A stretch of DNA of 8,545 bases from an uncultured Sediminicola sp. (GTDB lineage: Bacteria; Bacteroidota; Bacteroidia; Flavobacteriales; Flavobacteriaceae). The stretch lies in the NCBI GenBank assembly GCA_938039345.1, contig CALHVB010000067.1, positions 1-8,545 on the forward strand, read 5' to 3'. How positions within the stretch are numbered: the first letter of the stretch is position 1; each line of letters begins with the position of its first letter. The translations under genes were made by a program, and so were the position numbers. Below, in pieces: positions 1 through 7,348 of this stretch. The notes below the pieces were generated by a model. That model ran no database searches. It was not told where the DNA came from and saw only the letters and a program-made list of their open reading frames with translations.

Positions 1-2
1 AG

Positions 3-572
3 ACTGATGGAGAAATTGCAACGGGCAGTTTAAGAAGAAAAGCACAGTGGCTAAACCGTTACCCAAAACATAAAATTTCAGATTTAAGAGGGAATGTAAA
101 TACGCGTTTACAAAAGTTAGAAGATAACAATTGGAACGGCGCCATATTTGCCGAAGCAGGATTAAAAAGAATAAATTTATTGCCAGAAAACGCAGAACGA
201 TTAGATTGGATGTTGCCTGCGCCAGCACAAGGAGCTATGCTTATTGTAGCCATGGAAAAGGATAAAGAAATACAGCAAGCAGTAGCACCTTTAAACCATG
301 TAGAAACTAAAATTTGTACAACAGTAGAGCGTGGTTTTTTAAGACAATTAGAAGGCGGTTGTACTGCGCCTATAGGAGCTTTAGCAACTATAGCTAATGG
401 TATTTTATTTTTTGAAGGTTGTTTGTTTTCATTAGACGGAAAGCAAAAATTAGAAATTAAAGAAGAAGTATCTGTAACAGAGGCTGTGGGTTTAGGAAAA
501 AGATGTGCTACTAAGATTTTGGAAAGCGGAGGAAAAGAATTAATGAAAGAGATTAAACAGAACCTCTCTTAA
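3..572 (+). CDS. hemC: Hydroxymethylbilane synthase (porphobilinogen deaminase), 3' part only
   Basis: This cytoplasmic enzyme polymerises four porphobilinogens into hydroxymethylbilane, the linear tetrapyrrole used by HemD next door. The frame is open from base 3, and the 189 residues visible are the C-terminal part of a protein usually about 300-315 residues long, so roughly 115 N-terminal residues lie off the left edge. Seen here are the SLRR substrate-binding segment (fragment residues 9-12, as ATGSLRRKAQ), DLRGNVNTRLQKL, LDWMLPAPAQGAM and the cofactor motif LEGGCTAPIGA. In that motif Cys120 of the fragment (codon 360-362) is the residue that covalently holds the dipyrromethane cofactor. 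The TTG at 180 and the later ATG codons are internal, because conserved HemC sequence continues upstream of them. The gene stops at TAA 570-572, 23 bases before hemD. Identity is secure; only the true start is unseen. Confidence 0.97.
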   Translation, partial: TDGEIATGSLRRKAQWLNRYPKHKISDLRGNVNTRLQKLEDNNWNGAIFAEAGLKRINLLPENAERLDWMLPAPAQGAMLIVAMEKDKEIQQAVAPLNHVETKICTTVERGFLRQLEGGCTAPIGALATIANGILFFEGCLFSLDGKQKLEIKEEVSVTEAVGLGKRCATKILESGGKELMKEIKQNLS

Positions 573-595
573 AAAAGACGATATTATAAATTAAG

Positions 596-1255
596 ATGAG
601 TATTTCCATACTATCCACTAAAATTTTATTACTAGCCCAAAAAGAGTTAGTATTAAATAGTGGTTTAGGATTAGTGGAGTATAATGCTATAAAAATTAAG
701 TTTATAGATTTTAAGATAGATAAGGAATATGGCCATTATATTTTTACCAGTCAGAATGGAGTAAGAGCGTTTTTAGCAAATAAAAACAGAACTATTTCTA
801 AAGACAAAAAAGTATTTTGTGTTGGAGAAAAAACAAAATCACTTTTAGAGAAAAACGATGTAAAAGTGATAAAAATGGCTAATAATTCGAAAGAATTAGC
901 AGAATATATAGTAAAAAACAACAAAAAGGAGTCTTTTTTGTTTTTTTGCGGAAATAAGAGGAGAGAGGAGCTGCCTTTAATTTTAAAAGAAAATAAGGTA
1001 GATTTTAAAGAAGTAAACGTTTATGAAACTACTTTAAATAAAAAGAAATTTAGCACGGCTTTTAATGGTGTTTTATTTTTTAGTCCAAGTGCAGTAGAAA
1101 GTTATGTAGCAGAAAATAAGATACAAGAGAGTATTGCTTTTTGTATTGGGGAAACCACAGCAATAGCAGCAAAAAAACATACCAATAATATAGTAACTGC
1201 AACAAAAACAACAATAGAAAATGTAATTGTACAGGCAGTTAAGCATTTAAAATAA
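596..1255 (+). CDS. hemD: Uroporphyrinogen-III synthase
   Basis: HemD closes hydroxymethylbilane with inversion of ring D to give uroporphyrinogen III, the branch point between heme and siroheme/corrinoid synthesis. The 219-residue product is somewhat shorter than the roughly 245 residues usual in E. coli, which fits the fast sequence drift of this family. Landmarks are [10 protein letters not shown] (50-59), CVGEKT (75-80), [12 protein letters not shown] (116-127), the conserved tyrosine in VYET (Tyr143), [10 protein letters not shown] (161-170) and CIGETTA (183-189). These fit the two-domain Rossmann-like fold with a hinge. The ATG at 596 is the natural start after hemC; no clear Shine-Dalgarno precedes it, only the A/T-rich leader common in this phylum. 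Lysine content is high and the gene is very AT-rich. The position between hemC and hemE strengthens the call. Confidence 0.93.
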   Translation: MSISILSTKILLLAQKELVLNSGLGLVEYNAIKIKFIDFKIDKEYGHYIFTSQNGVRAFLANKNRTISKDKKVFCVGEKTKSLLEKNDVKVIKMANNSKELAEYIVKNNKKESFLFFCGNKRREELPLILKENKVDFKEVNVYETTLNKKKFSTAFNGVLFFSPSAVESYVAENKIQESIAFCIGETTAIAAKKHTNNIVTATKTTIENVIVQAVKHLK

Positions 1256-1265
1256 GAATACAGAT

Positions 1266-2294
1266 ATGAGTTTAAAAAACGATTTATTTCTAAGAGCTTT
1301 AAAAGGAGAAACAGTAGATAGACCTCCAGTATGGATGATGCGACAGGCAGGGAGGTATTTACCAGAGTTTATGGAAATAAGAAAGAAATACGATTTCTTT
1401 ACACGTTGCCAAACTCCAGAATTAGCTTCTGAAATTACAGTGCAACCTATCCGAAGATATGGTATGGATGCAGCTATATTATTTAGTGATATTTTAGTGG
1501 TACCACAAGCTATGAATATAGAAGTGCAAATGAAGCCGAATTTTGGCCCTTACTTACCAAACCCTATACGTTCCCAGAAAGATTTAGATAATGTTATTGT
1601 TCCAGATGTAAATGTGGAATTAGATTATGTAATGCAGGCTATTAAAGCGACCAAAGAAAAGTTAAATGATGAGGTGCCGCTTATTGGTTTTGCAGGTTCT
1701 CCATGGACATTGCTTTGCTATTGTGTACAAGGAGAAGGTAGTAAAACTTTTGATAAAGCAAAAGAACTATGTTTTACACAACCAGTAGTAGCACATGGAT
1801 TGTTACAGAAAATAACAGACACAACAATTGCTTACTTAAAAGCAAAAATAAAAGCAGGAGTTAACGCTGTACAAGTATTCGATTCTTGGGGCGGAATGCT
1901 TTCTCCAACAGATTATCAAGAATTTTCATGGAAATATATACAGCAGATTGTAGATGCTTTAAAAGATGAAATTCCGGTAATTGTTTTTGGTAAAGGATGT
2001 TGGTTCGCATTAGGCGATATGGCAAAATCTGGAGCGTCTGCCTTAGGAGTAGATTGGACTTGTTCTGCAAAAAATGCACGTTATTTAACAGGAGGTAATA
2101 TTACATTACAAGGTAATTTTGACCCATCGCGTTTATTATCACCACCCGCAGAAATTAAGAAGATGGTAACGCAGATGATTAATGAGTTTGGTGCAGATAA
2201 ATATATAGTAAACTTAGGGCACGGTATTTTACCACATGTACCTGTAGAAAATGCAAAAGCATTTATAGATGCAGTAAAAGAGTATAAAAAATAG
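1266..2294 (+). CDS. hemE: Uroporphyrinogen decarboxylase
   Basis: This cytoplasmic (beta/alpha)8-barrel enzyme needs no cofactor and removes the four acetate carboxylates of uroporphyrinogen III to give coproporphyrinogen III, the substrate of HemF downstream. The 342-residue length is normal for the family. Both family signatures are present: [15 protein letters not shown] (20-34), with the substrate-binding arginines Arg26 and Arg30, and [10 protein letters not shown] (141-150). Other expected active-site residues are Asp75 in [11 protein letters not shown], Tyr152, Ser207 in FDSWGG and His319 in NLGHGILP. The start is the ATG at 1266, 10 bases after hemD, and the stop TAG at 2292-2294 sits 7 bases before the next gene. 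The product appears complete and functional. Residue assignments are by analogy with the characterised human and bacterial enzymes. Confidence 0.97.
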   Translation: MSLKNDLFLRALKGETVDRPPVWMMRQAGRYLPEFMEIRKKYDFFTRCQTPELASEITVQPIRRYGMDAAILFSDILVVPQAMNIEVQMKPNFGPYLPNPIRSQKDLDNVIVPDVNVELDYVMQAIKATKEKLNDEVPLIGFAGSPWTLLCYCVQGEGSKTFDKAKELCFTQPVVAHGLLQKITDTTIAYLKAKIKAGVNAVQVFDSWGGMLSPTDYQEFSWKYIQQIVDALKDEIPVIVFGKGCWFALGDMAKSGASALGVDWTCSAKNARYLTGGNITLQGNFDPSRLLSPPAEIKKMVTQMINEFGADKYIVNLGHGILPHVPVENAKAFIDAVKEYKK

Positions 2295-2301
2295 GGTTTA
2301 A

Positions 2302-3042
2302 GTGATAAAAAATATCCTAAAAGGCATAAAAACGTACGGAGGAACCTTAAAACTTATTTCCAAATTAAAACTGTGGAAGTATTTTTTTATACCTATCGTT
2401 ATTAGTGTAATTACTGCTGTTTTTATTGGGTTTTTAGCTTATGGCTTGTCTGATAATATAGGTGTTTTTATAGCTAAATTATGGATTTGGGATTGGGGAA
2501 AGGAAAGCTTTACTACAATAAGTAGCGTCATAGGAGGCTTAATAATTATTATTACAGGTCTAATGCTTTACAAGCACATTGTTATGGCATTATCGGCACC
2601 TTTTATGAGCCCTGTTTCTGAAAAGATAGAAGCATATTTAACAGGCAATACAAACCACAACCATAGAATAACTTCTTTTAAAGAACAACTATGGCGTGGT
2701 ATCCGTATTAATATTAGAAATTTATCTAAAGAAGTTTTATTTACCATACCATTAATACTCATTGGTTTTATACCTATAATTGGTGTTTTTTCTACAGTTT
2801 TAATATTTTTAGTACAAGCATATTATGCAGGTTTTGGTAATATAGATTATACGTTAGAACGTCATTTTAAATACCAAGAGAGTATAAGTTTTGTGCGTAA
2901 AAATAGAGGTATAGCAATTGGCAATGGTATTGTTTTTATGCTGTTCTTATTTATTCCAATTGTAGGAATTATTTTAGTGATGCCATTATCAGTTACCGCA
3001 GCCACTATAAATACTATTGATACTCTGAAAAAAGGCACATGA
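2302..3042 (+). CDS. EI24/CysZ-family integral membrane protein
   Basis: The 246-residue inner-membrane protein resembles the EI24 domain family, which includes the sulfate permease CysZ. Four hydrophobic blocks are seen at about 25-50, 72-95, 145-178 and 206-236, with a charged segment between blocks 2 and 3. Family-like features are the stretch SAPFMSPVSEKIEAYLTG (98-115) just after the second hydrophobic block, the FGNIDYTLERH segment (178-188), and a last hydrophobic block running through IPIVGIILVMP into TAATINTID. The start is a GTG at 2302, 7 bases after hemE; no in-frame ATG lies nearby upstream. The stop overlaps the next start as ATGA. The family call is fairly firm, but the transported substrate is unknown. 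Sulfate uptake by analogy with CysZ is one option. A role in tetrapyrrole or membrane homeostasis is another, suggested only by its place inside the heme operon. Confidence 0.82.
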   Translation: MIKNILKGIKTYGGTLKLISKLKLWKYFFIPIVISVITAVFIGFLAYGLSDNIGVFIAKLWIWDWGKESFTTISSVIGGLIIIITGLMLYKHIVMALSAPFMSPVSEKIEAYLTGNTNHNHRITSFKEQLWRGIRINIRNLSKEVLFTIPLILIGFIPIIGVFSTVLIFLVQAYYAGFGNIDYTLERHFKYQESISFVRKNRGIAIGNGIVFMLFLFIPIVGIILVMPLSVTAATINTIDTLKKGT

Positions 3043-3650
3043 ATATCTTAGAAAAATACGATAAGCCATTTGAGTACGGAGGTATTGTAATAAAGCTCCT
3101 TATTGCGTATCAGTTTTATACATTATGGACAGCACCAAATCTTTCAGATGCTACTAAAATATCAGATTTAGCCATATTAATGGCATTTGAGTTTATTATG
3201 GTGCATTCTGGGGTTTTTATGGCTGTAATGCCTAAAAAAATAACCTTGTATGTATTAGTGCCACTATATGCGTTATTTGCTTTTGTATTTAATTTATCGG
3301 TATCTAATAACACCATAATATTATTATACCTTATGGTTGTTTTTAATAGAATGCGTTTTGCTTTTTCAGATGTAAGTAAAGCTATAAAGCAAAGAGCAAT
3401 ATTTACTTCTGTATCTGCGGCATTTATATATTTTGTGTTAATATTTGTAGTTCTTTTTAGTATGGATTATTTACCAGAATTAGGTCTAAATGCTAATTTT
3501 TTAGAGGTATCTGGTTATAACAAAGCTAAAACTTCTGGAGGTGTTTTTATAGATACACCGCATATTGCCATTGTATTTGGGTTTATTTATTACAGTATAC
3601 TAGCCATTGTAGAAGCATTATTAATTAACAAAGGTTTTTCAAAAAAATAA
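3039..3650 (+). CDS. Unrecognised multi-spanning membrane protein in the heme operon
   Basis: I do not recognise this 203-residue product. It has about five or six hydrophobic segments: roughly 15-31 (weak), 44-64, 68-88, 91-104, 119-141 and 175-196. A short hydrophilic loop lies at 142-174 and a basic tail ends in KGFSKK. Distinctive points are the motif FEFIMVHSGVFMAVMP (51-65), with a histidine embedded in a membrane segment, and VFNRMRFAF (101-109), with two arginines after a hydrophobic run. The ATG lies inside the stop of the preceding gene (ATGA, 4-base overlap), which implies translational coupling with the EI24-family protein. hemF follows after only 5 bases. The protein may act with its upstream partner in the membrane; no enzymatic motif was seen. 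The buried histidine could bind a metal or heme, but that is speculation. Confidence 0.85.
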   Translation: MNILEKYDKPFEYGGIVIKLLIAYQFYTLWTAPNLSDATKISDLAILMAFEFIMVHSGVFMAVMPKKITLYVLVPLYALFAFVFNLSVSNNTIILLYLMVVFNRMRFAFSDVSKAIKQRAIFTSVSAAFIYFVLIFVVLFSMDYLPELGLNANFLEVSGYNKAKTSGGVFIDTPHIAIVFGFIYYSILAIVEALLINKGFSKK

Positions 3651-3655
3651 GAATT

Positions 3656-4558
3656 ATGAAAGATACATTCTTTAGTTATATTCAAAAATTACAAGACACC
3701 ATTACTTCTAAGCTAGAGCAAATAGATGGAGTAGCTACCTTTAAAGAAGATATTTGGGAGCGACCAGAAGGCGGTGGCGGACGCACAAGAATAATAGAAA
3801 ATGGCGCTGTTTTTGAAAAAGGAGGAGTAAATATTTCTGGAGTTCATGGCGAGTTGCCTAAAAGTATGCAAACATACTTTGGAGTAGAAGATGCCAATTT
3901 TTTTGCCTGTGGTTTAAGCTTAGTATTGCATCCTAAAAACCCTATGGTGCCAACAGTACATGCTAATTGGCGCTATTTTGAAATGTATAATAAAGAAGGT
4001 AAGCTTGTAGACCAATGGTTTGGTGGCGGACAAGATTTAACACCCTATTATTTGTTTGATGATGATGCAAGTCATTTTCATGCTATATGCAAGCGTTCTT
4101 GCGATAAACATAATCCAGAATTTTATACAAAATATAAAAAACGATGCGATGAATATTTCTGGAATACGCATAGGAACGAAGCTCGTGGCGTAGGTGGGTT
4201 GTTTTTTGATTATTGCAAGGCTACCGAAACCATAAGTATGCAAGATTGGTACAATTTTGTAACCGAAGTAGGGAGTAGCTTTTTAGAAGCTTATGTGCCT
4301 ATTGTAGAAAAAAGAAAAGACTTAACCTATTCGCAAGAGCAACGTAATTGGCAAGAAATACGTAGAGGTAGGTATGTAGAGTTTAATTTGGTACATGATA
4401 AAGGAACTTTATTTGGACTTAAAACAAACGGACGTATAGAAAGTATATTAATGAGTTTACCACCACATGTACAATGGGTATACGACCATAATCCAGAAAA
4501 AGGGAGTGAAGAAGAACGTTTGTTACAAGTTTTACAAGCGCCTAAAGATTGGGTTTAA
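3656..4558 (+). CDS. hemF: Oxygen-dependent coproporphyrinogen-III oxidase
   Basis: HemF uses O2 to oxidatively decarboxylate two propionates of coproporphyrinogen III, giving protoporphyrinogen IX. This is the aerobic enzyme, unrelated to the radical-SAM HemN/HemW type, so the host has at least one aerobic heme route. The 300 residues match the usual bacterial length. Visible motifs are RPEGGGGRTRII (36-47), MVPTVHANWRYFEMY (97-111), FGGGQDLTPYYLF (122-134), the family signature spanning 162-185 with invariant H172, R173, E175, R177 and FFD, and VEFNLVHDKGTLFGLKT (241-257). Histidines at 92, 102, 142 and 172 are candidates for the active-site positions known in E. coli HemF. The ATG at 3656 lies 5 bases after the preceding stop. 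It appears to be the last gene of the heme operon, since a 271-base non-coding gap follows. Confidence 0.97.
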   Translation: MKDTFFSYIQKLQDTITSKLEQIDGVATFKEDIWERPEGGGGRTRIIENGAVFEKGGVNISGVHGELPKSMQTYFGVEDANFFACGLSLVLHPKNPMVPTVHANWRYFEMYNKEGKLVDQWFGGGQDLTPYYLFDDDASHFHAICKRSCDKHNPEFYTKYKKRCDEYFWNTHRNEARGVGGLFFDYCKATETISMQDWYNFVTEVGSSFLEAYVPIVEKRKDLTYSQEQRNWQEIRRGRYVEFNLVHDKGTLFGLKTNGRIESILMSLPPHVQWVYDHNPEKGSEEERLLQVLQAPKDWV

Positions 4559-4688
4559 TTTAGGGTTTTTTAGTTTGCCTTTTTTGATGCTAAAATTGTT
4601 ATAGAATAACAGATTAAAATGATATTTTTATGGTTTAATAATCCGTTGTGTATTTAAAATTATATGGATGAAAAAATCGTCAGGTTGT

Positions 4689-4707
4689 GTTTTTTCTGAA
4701 AAAAAAC
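4689..4707. repeat. A/T-rich inverted repeat (7-base arms)
   Basis: GTTTTTT (4689-4695) and AAAAAAC (4701-4707) can pair around a five-base loop, CTGAA. The stem has a single G-C pair, so it would be unstable as RNA. It might mark a weak terminator region after hemF or simply reflect base composition. Confidence applies to a biological role; the sequence symmetry itself is certain. Confidence 0.15.
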
Positions 4708-4730
4708 TATCGAGAGCAAGTTTTTTGCAT

Positions 4731-4759
4731 TTGAAACTCTAATTTTCGATATAATTTTA
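4731..4759 (+). promoter_or_regulatory. Possible Bacteroidota-type promoter for the TPR-AAA operon
   Basis: Bacteroidota vegetative promoters are described as TTG near -33 and TAnnTTTG near -7. Here TTG (4731-4733) is followed after 18 bases by TAATTTTA (4752-4759), which matches the -7 element at seven of eight positions. TAATTTTC at 4740-4747 also matches seven of eight but has no well-spaced TTG. Transcription would begin near 4766, giving a leader of about 60 bases before the ATG at 4830. In DNA this A/T-rich, such matches arise easily by chance. Confidence 0.25.
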
Positions 4760-4786
4760 GTTTAAAAAACCATTCTAATTGACGAC

Positions 4787-4798
4787 TTTCAATTGAAA
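4787..4798. repeat. Perfect 12-base palindrome TTTCAATTGAAA
   Basis: TTTCAA and TTGAAA form an uninterrupted palindrome that ends 31 bases before the start codon of the TPR-AAA gene. If the upstream promoter candidate is right, it would lie just after the transcription start, where a repressor could bind. A few such palindromes are expected by chance in a window this size and composition, so position is the only argument for function. Confidence 0.2.
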
Positions 4799-4829
4799 TA
4801 TGCGCAATGGATTCTAATATTTATTATAT

Positions 4830-6125
4830 ATGCTCGAAAGTTTATTAGAAGCTTTAAAATTTTCTCCAAATAATATTCCATTAAAGTTACAAGTAGCAAA
4901 ATTATACGCCCAAATGGGTGATTTTGAAAATTGCGAAAAGCATCTTTATGAGATAATTGATTTAGATGCAACGGATAAAGAAGCAAAATACGAACTGGCA
5001 AATTGCTTTTACAAACAAGGTAAGATACCAGCAGCAGAAGTATTATTAGAAGAAATTGTTAGGAATTCCAATGATATAAAGTATATTGAGTTGTTGTGTT
5101 ACTGCCAGTTAAATCAAGGAAATTATTTAGAGGCACAAGAATCATATAAGGATATACTGACCATTAATCCATCCTATACCAATGAAGATTTTGATAGAAA
5201 ATTAAAAGTGCCTTCTTCTAATGTGGATAATGAATTTACAGATGATGATGCACTATCTTTTATGAAAAAACCCAATGCTAGTTTTAAAGACATTGGTGGT
5301 ATGCAACATGTAAAAAATGAGATAGCATTAAAAATAATAAAACCACTAGAGCATAAAGATTTATATAAAGCTTATGGCAAAAAAATAGGAGGTGGAATTT
5401 TACTTTATGGACCTCCTGGTTGTGGTAAAACACATTTGGCAAGAGCAACAGCAGGCGAAATAAAGGCTAATTTTATTAATGTTGGTATTAATGAAATTTT
5501 AGACATGTGGGTGGGTAGTTCTGAACGAAACCTTCATGAGATTTTTGAAACAGCACGTAAAAACACCCCTTGTGTTATATTTATTGATGAAATAGATGCA
5601 TTAGGAGCAAATAGAAATGATGTAAACAAAACAGCAGGAAGAACAGTAATAAATCAGTTTTTATCTGAGTTAGATGGTATAGATACGGATAATGAGGGTA
5701 TTTTAATTATTGGTGCTACCAATGCGCCATGGTATTTAGACCCAGCTTTTAGAAGACCAGGGAGATTTGATCGTATTATTTTTGTGTCGCCGCCAGATAT
5801 AGAAGCAAGAGAAGAAATATTTAACATTCAATTAAAAGATAAACCCACAACAACTATAGATTATGCTGTTTTAGCAAAATCGGCTAAAGAATTTTCTGGA
5901 GCAGATATTAAAGCCACTATAGATGTTGCAATTGAGCATAAATTGGAAGAATCTTTTAAAGACGGAATTCCTAAACCATTATCAACTAAAGATATTTTAA
6001 GTGCTGTAAAGAAAATGAAATCTAGTACAAAAGAATGGTTTAGTTCTGCAAAAAATTATGCCTTATACTCCAACGATGGTGGCATGTATGATGAAATATT
6101 AACTTATTTAAAGATTAAAAAATAG
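4830..6125 (+). CDS. TPR-AAA+ ATPase fusion (Cdc48/SpoVK-like, single AAA domain)
   Basis: The 431-residue protein joins about three N-terminal TPR repeats (roughly 14-115), a linker (116-150) and one classical AAA+ module. In the AAA module I see the SFKDIGG entry (151-157), Walker A GPPGCGKT (194-201), pore-loop MWVG (226-229) and Walker B CVIFIDEIDAL with D253 and E254. Also present are sensor-1 N298 in GATNAP, arginine fingers R309 and R312 in RRPGRFD, and SGADIK (356-361) in the sensor-2 position. All catalytic parts are intact, so an ATP-driven hexameric unfoldase or remodeller is expected. No protease domain (FtsH type) and no transmembrane segment is present. A C-terminal tail after residue 395 is rich in aromatics (EWFSSAKNYALY). 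The ATG at 4830 is the first possible start, after an in-frame TAA at 4815. The stop overlaps the next start by one base. The TPRs probably bind substrate or the downstream TPR membrane protein; the cellular target is unknown. Confidence 0.92.
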   Translation: MLESLLEALKFSPNNIPLKLQVAKLYAQMGDFENCEKHLYEIIDLDATDKEAKYELANCFYKQGKIPAAEVLLEEIVRNSNDIKYIELLCYCQLNQGNYLEAQESYKDILTINPSYTNEDFDRKLKVPSSNVDNEFTDDDALSFMKKPNASFKDIGGMQHVKNEIALKIIKPLEHKDLYKAYGKKIGGGILLYGPPGCGKTHLARATAGEIKANFINVGINEILDMWVGSSERNLHEIFETARKNTPCVIFIDEIDALGANRNDVNKTAGRTVINQFLSELDGIDTDNEGILIIGATNAPWYLDPAFRRPGRFDRIIFVSPPDIEAREEIFNIQLKDKPTTTIDYAVLAKSAKEFSGADIKATIDVAIEHKLEESFKDGIPKPLSTKDILSAVKKMKSSTKEWFSSAKNYALYSNDGGMYDEILTYLKIKK

Positions 6126-7348
6126 TGGAGTCTAAAAATCAACAAAGAGGTATTCAATTATATGAGTTGGGCAGATACTCAGATGCCGTAAACTATTTTC
6201 AAGAAGCTATTGCAGAAGATGTAGATGATTATACCAGTATATATTATTTAGCAGTATGCTTTTTACAACAGGAAGAATATCAAAAAGCAACTACGCTATC
6301 AGAAGGTCTTTTGACTGCAGATCCAAATAATCCCGATGTATATTTTTTAAAAGCCCAAATAGCTCTTCAAGAAGGAAAAAATAAAGAAGCAGAAGAATTT
6401 ATTAATCAAGCAATTAGTATATATCCTTACAATGCAGATTATTTTGGATTAAAATCCGCATTATTATTAGGAGATAAAAAATATGAAGAAGGATTAAATA
6501 CGGTTAATGAAGGCCTTAACGTAGATGCAAAAAATGCTTATTGTCTTAATTTAAGAGCACAATTTTTAACCAAATTAAATAGGATTTCTGAAGCGGATGA
6601 AACGGTTGAAAATATATTATATGATAATCCAGAAGACAGCTATTCACATGCCAATGTAGGTTGGGTTGAGCTTGAAAACGGCAATACTAAAAAAGCGTTA
6701 GATCATTTTAAACAAGCCTTACAATTTGATCCTAATTTTGAATATGCCAGAGAAGGTATGAGTACAGCCTTAAAAAGTAAAAATTTCATTTACAAATGGT
6801 ACTTAAAATACTCGTTTTGGATGAGCAAAAAATCATCTAAAAACCAGTGGATTTTTGTACTAGGAATTTATGTAGCATACAGAGCTTCTGTAAAATTACT
6901 TTCTGCTGCTGGGATGTCCTATTTAGTTATGCCTTTGGTTGCGGCATATTTATTTTTTGCATTAGGAGGTTGGATTATGGAACCTTTATCCAACACTATT
7001 TTAAATTTTGATTCCTATGGTAAGTATTTGTTGAATAAAGAACAAAAAATAAGCGGATATACTTTTGGTGCATTAGCGTTCTTAGGAATTATAGCAATAG
7101 CGTTATTTTATATTTTTAGTATTGATTATTGTTTGGTGTTAGCAATAGGGTTTATATGTGCCCTTATACCTTTACCAGGCGCTTTTTTATTAGATAATAA
7201 AAAGGCAAAGAATTTTGGAATTATATACGGAGCTTCTATACTTTTAATAGCAATTGCAGGCCCTCTATTTACAAGTTATATTACAACAGAAGTAATTGTA
7301 TTTTTTATGATGATTGGTTATACTTGGATAGGAAATATTGGGAAATAA
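6125..7348 (+). CDS. TPR-repeat protein with C-terminal multi-spanning membrane domain
   Basis: The first half of this 407-residue protein is six consecutive TPRs in a near-perfect 34-residue register (about 2-35, 36-69, 70-103, 104-137, 138-171, 172-205). The position-20 alanine falls at 21, 55, 89, 157 and 191 (glycine at 123), and a proline closes several repeats (67, 101, 169, 203). A basic-aromatic segment, YKWYLKYSFWMSKKSSK (223-239), then leads into hydrophobic segments near 241-258, 264-285, 311-331, 334-356, 363-383 and 386-405. There is no N-terminal signal, so the TPR domain most likely faces the cytoplasm. The start is GTG 6125-6127, overlapping the TAG of the AAA gene (TAGTG), which indicates translational coupling. 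The protein is likely the membrane anchor or adaptor for the TPR-AAA ATPase, though this is inferred from coupling and shared repeat type. The membrane domain itself is not one I can name. Confidence 0.9.
   Translation: MESKNQQRGIQLYELGRYSDAVNYFQEAIAEDVDDYTSIYYLAVCFLQQEEYQKATTLSEGLLTADPNNPDVYFLKAQIALQEGKNKEAEEFINQAISIYPYNADYFGLKSALLLGDKKYEEGLNTVNEGLNVDAKNAYCLNLRAQFLTKLNRISEADETVENILYDNPEDSYSHANVGWVELENGNTKKALDHFKQALQFDPNFEYAREGMSTALKSKNFIYKWYLKYSFWMSKKSSKNQWIFVLGIYVAYRASVKLLSAAGMSYLVMPLVAAYLFFALGGWIMEPLSNTILNFDSYGKYLLNKEQKISGYTFGALAFLGIIAIALFYIFSIDYCLVLAIGFICALIPLPGAFLLDNKKAKNFGIIYGASILLIAIAGPLFTSYITTEVIVFFMMIGYTWIGNIGK

Larger units (their letters stand above)
4559..4829. other. Intergenic region between the heme operon and the TPR-AAA operon
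   Basis: This is the only sizeable non-coding stretch in the window, and it is extremely A/T-rich. I see no convincing small gene or RNA gene, and no strong GC-stem-plus-T-run terminator. What can be pointed to is weak: a small inverted repeat TGTTAT-AGA-ATAACA (4597-4611), an A/T hairpin (4689-4707), a possible promoter (4731-4759) and a perfect palindrome (4787-4798). An in-frame TAA at 4815-4817 limits how far the next gene could extend upstream. The region probably holds the end of the heme transcript and the start of the next one. Confidence 0.8.

Noticed and set aside
1861..2079. Minus-strand open frame inside hemE
   Set aside because: It lies opposite the conserved HemE catalytic barrel and has no start context or family features; it is a shadow frame.
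4597..4611. Inverted repeat TGTTAT-AGA-ATAACA after hemF as a terminator
   Set aside because: The stem is six bases and mostly A-T, the loop is only three bases, and no T-run follows, so intrinsic termination is not supported.
4789..5001. Minus-strand open frame across the start of the TPR-AAA gene
   Set aside because: It overlaps clear TPR coding sequence and has no recognisable domain.
4830..6125. FtsH-type protease or clamp-loader reading of the AAA gene
   Set aside because: There is no zinc-protease HExxH motif and no membrane segment, and the RRPGRFD arginine-finger region is of the classical Cdc48-type AAA clade rather than clamp loaders.
7324..7347. TTG start that would add eight residues to the YchJ-like protein
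   Set aside because: The extension lies inside the upstream coding sequence, uses a weaker start codon, and the ATG at 7348 gives the family-like short lead before CPCG plus a TAATG overlap.
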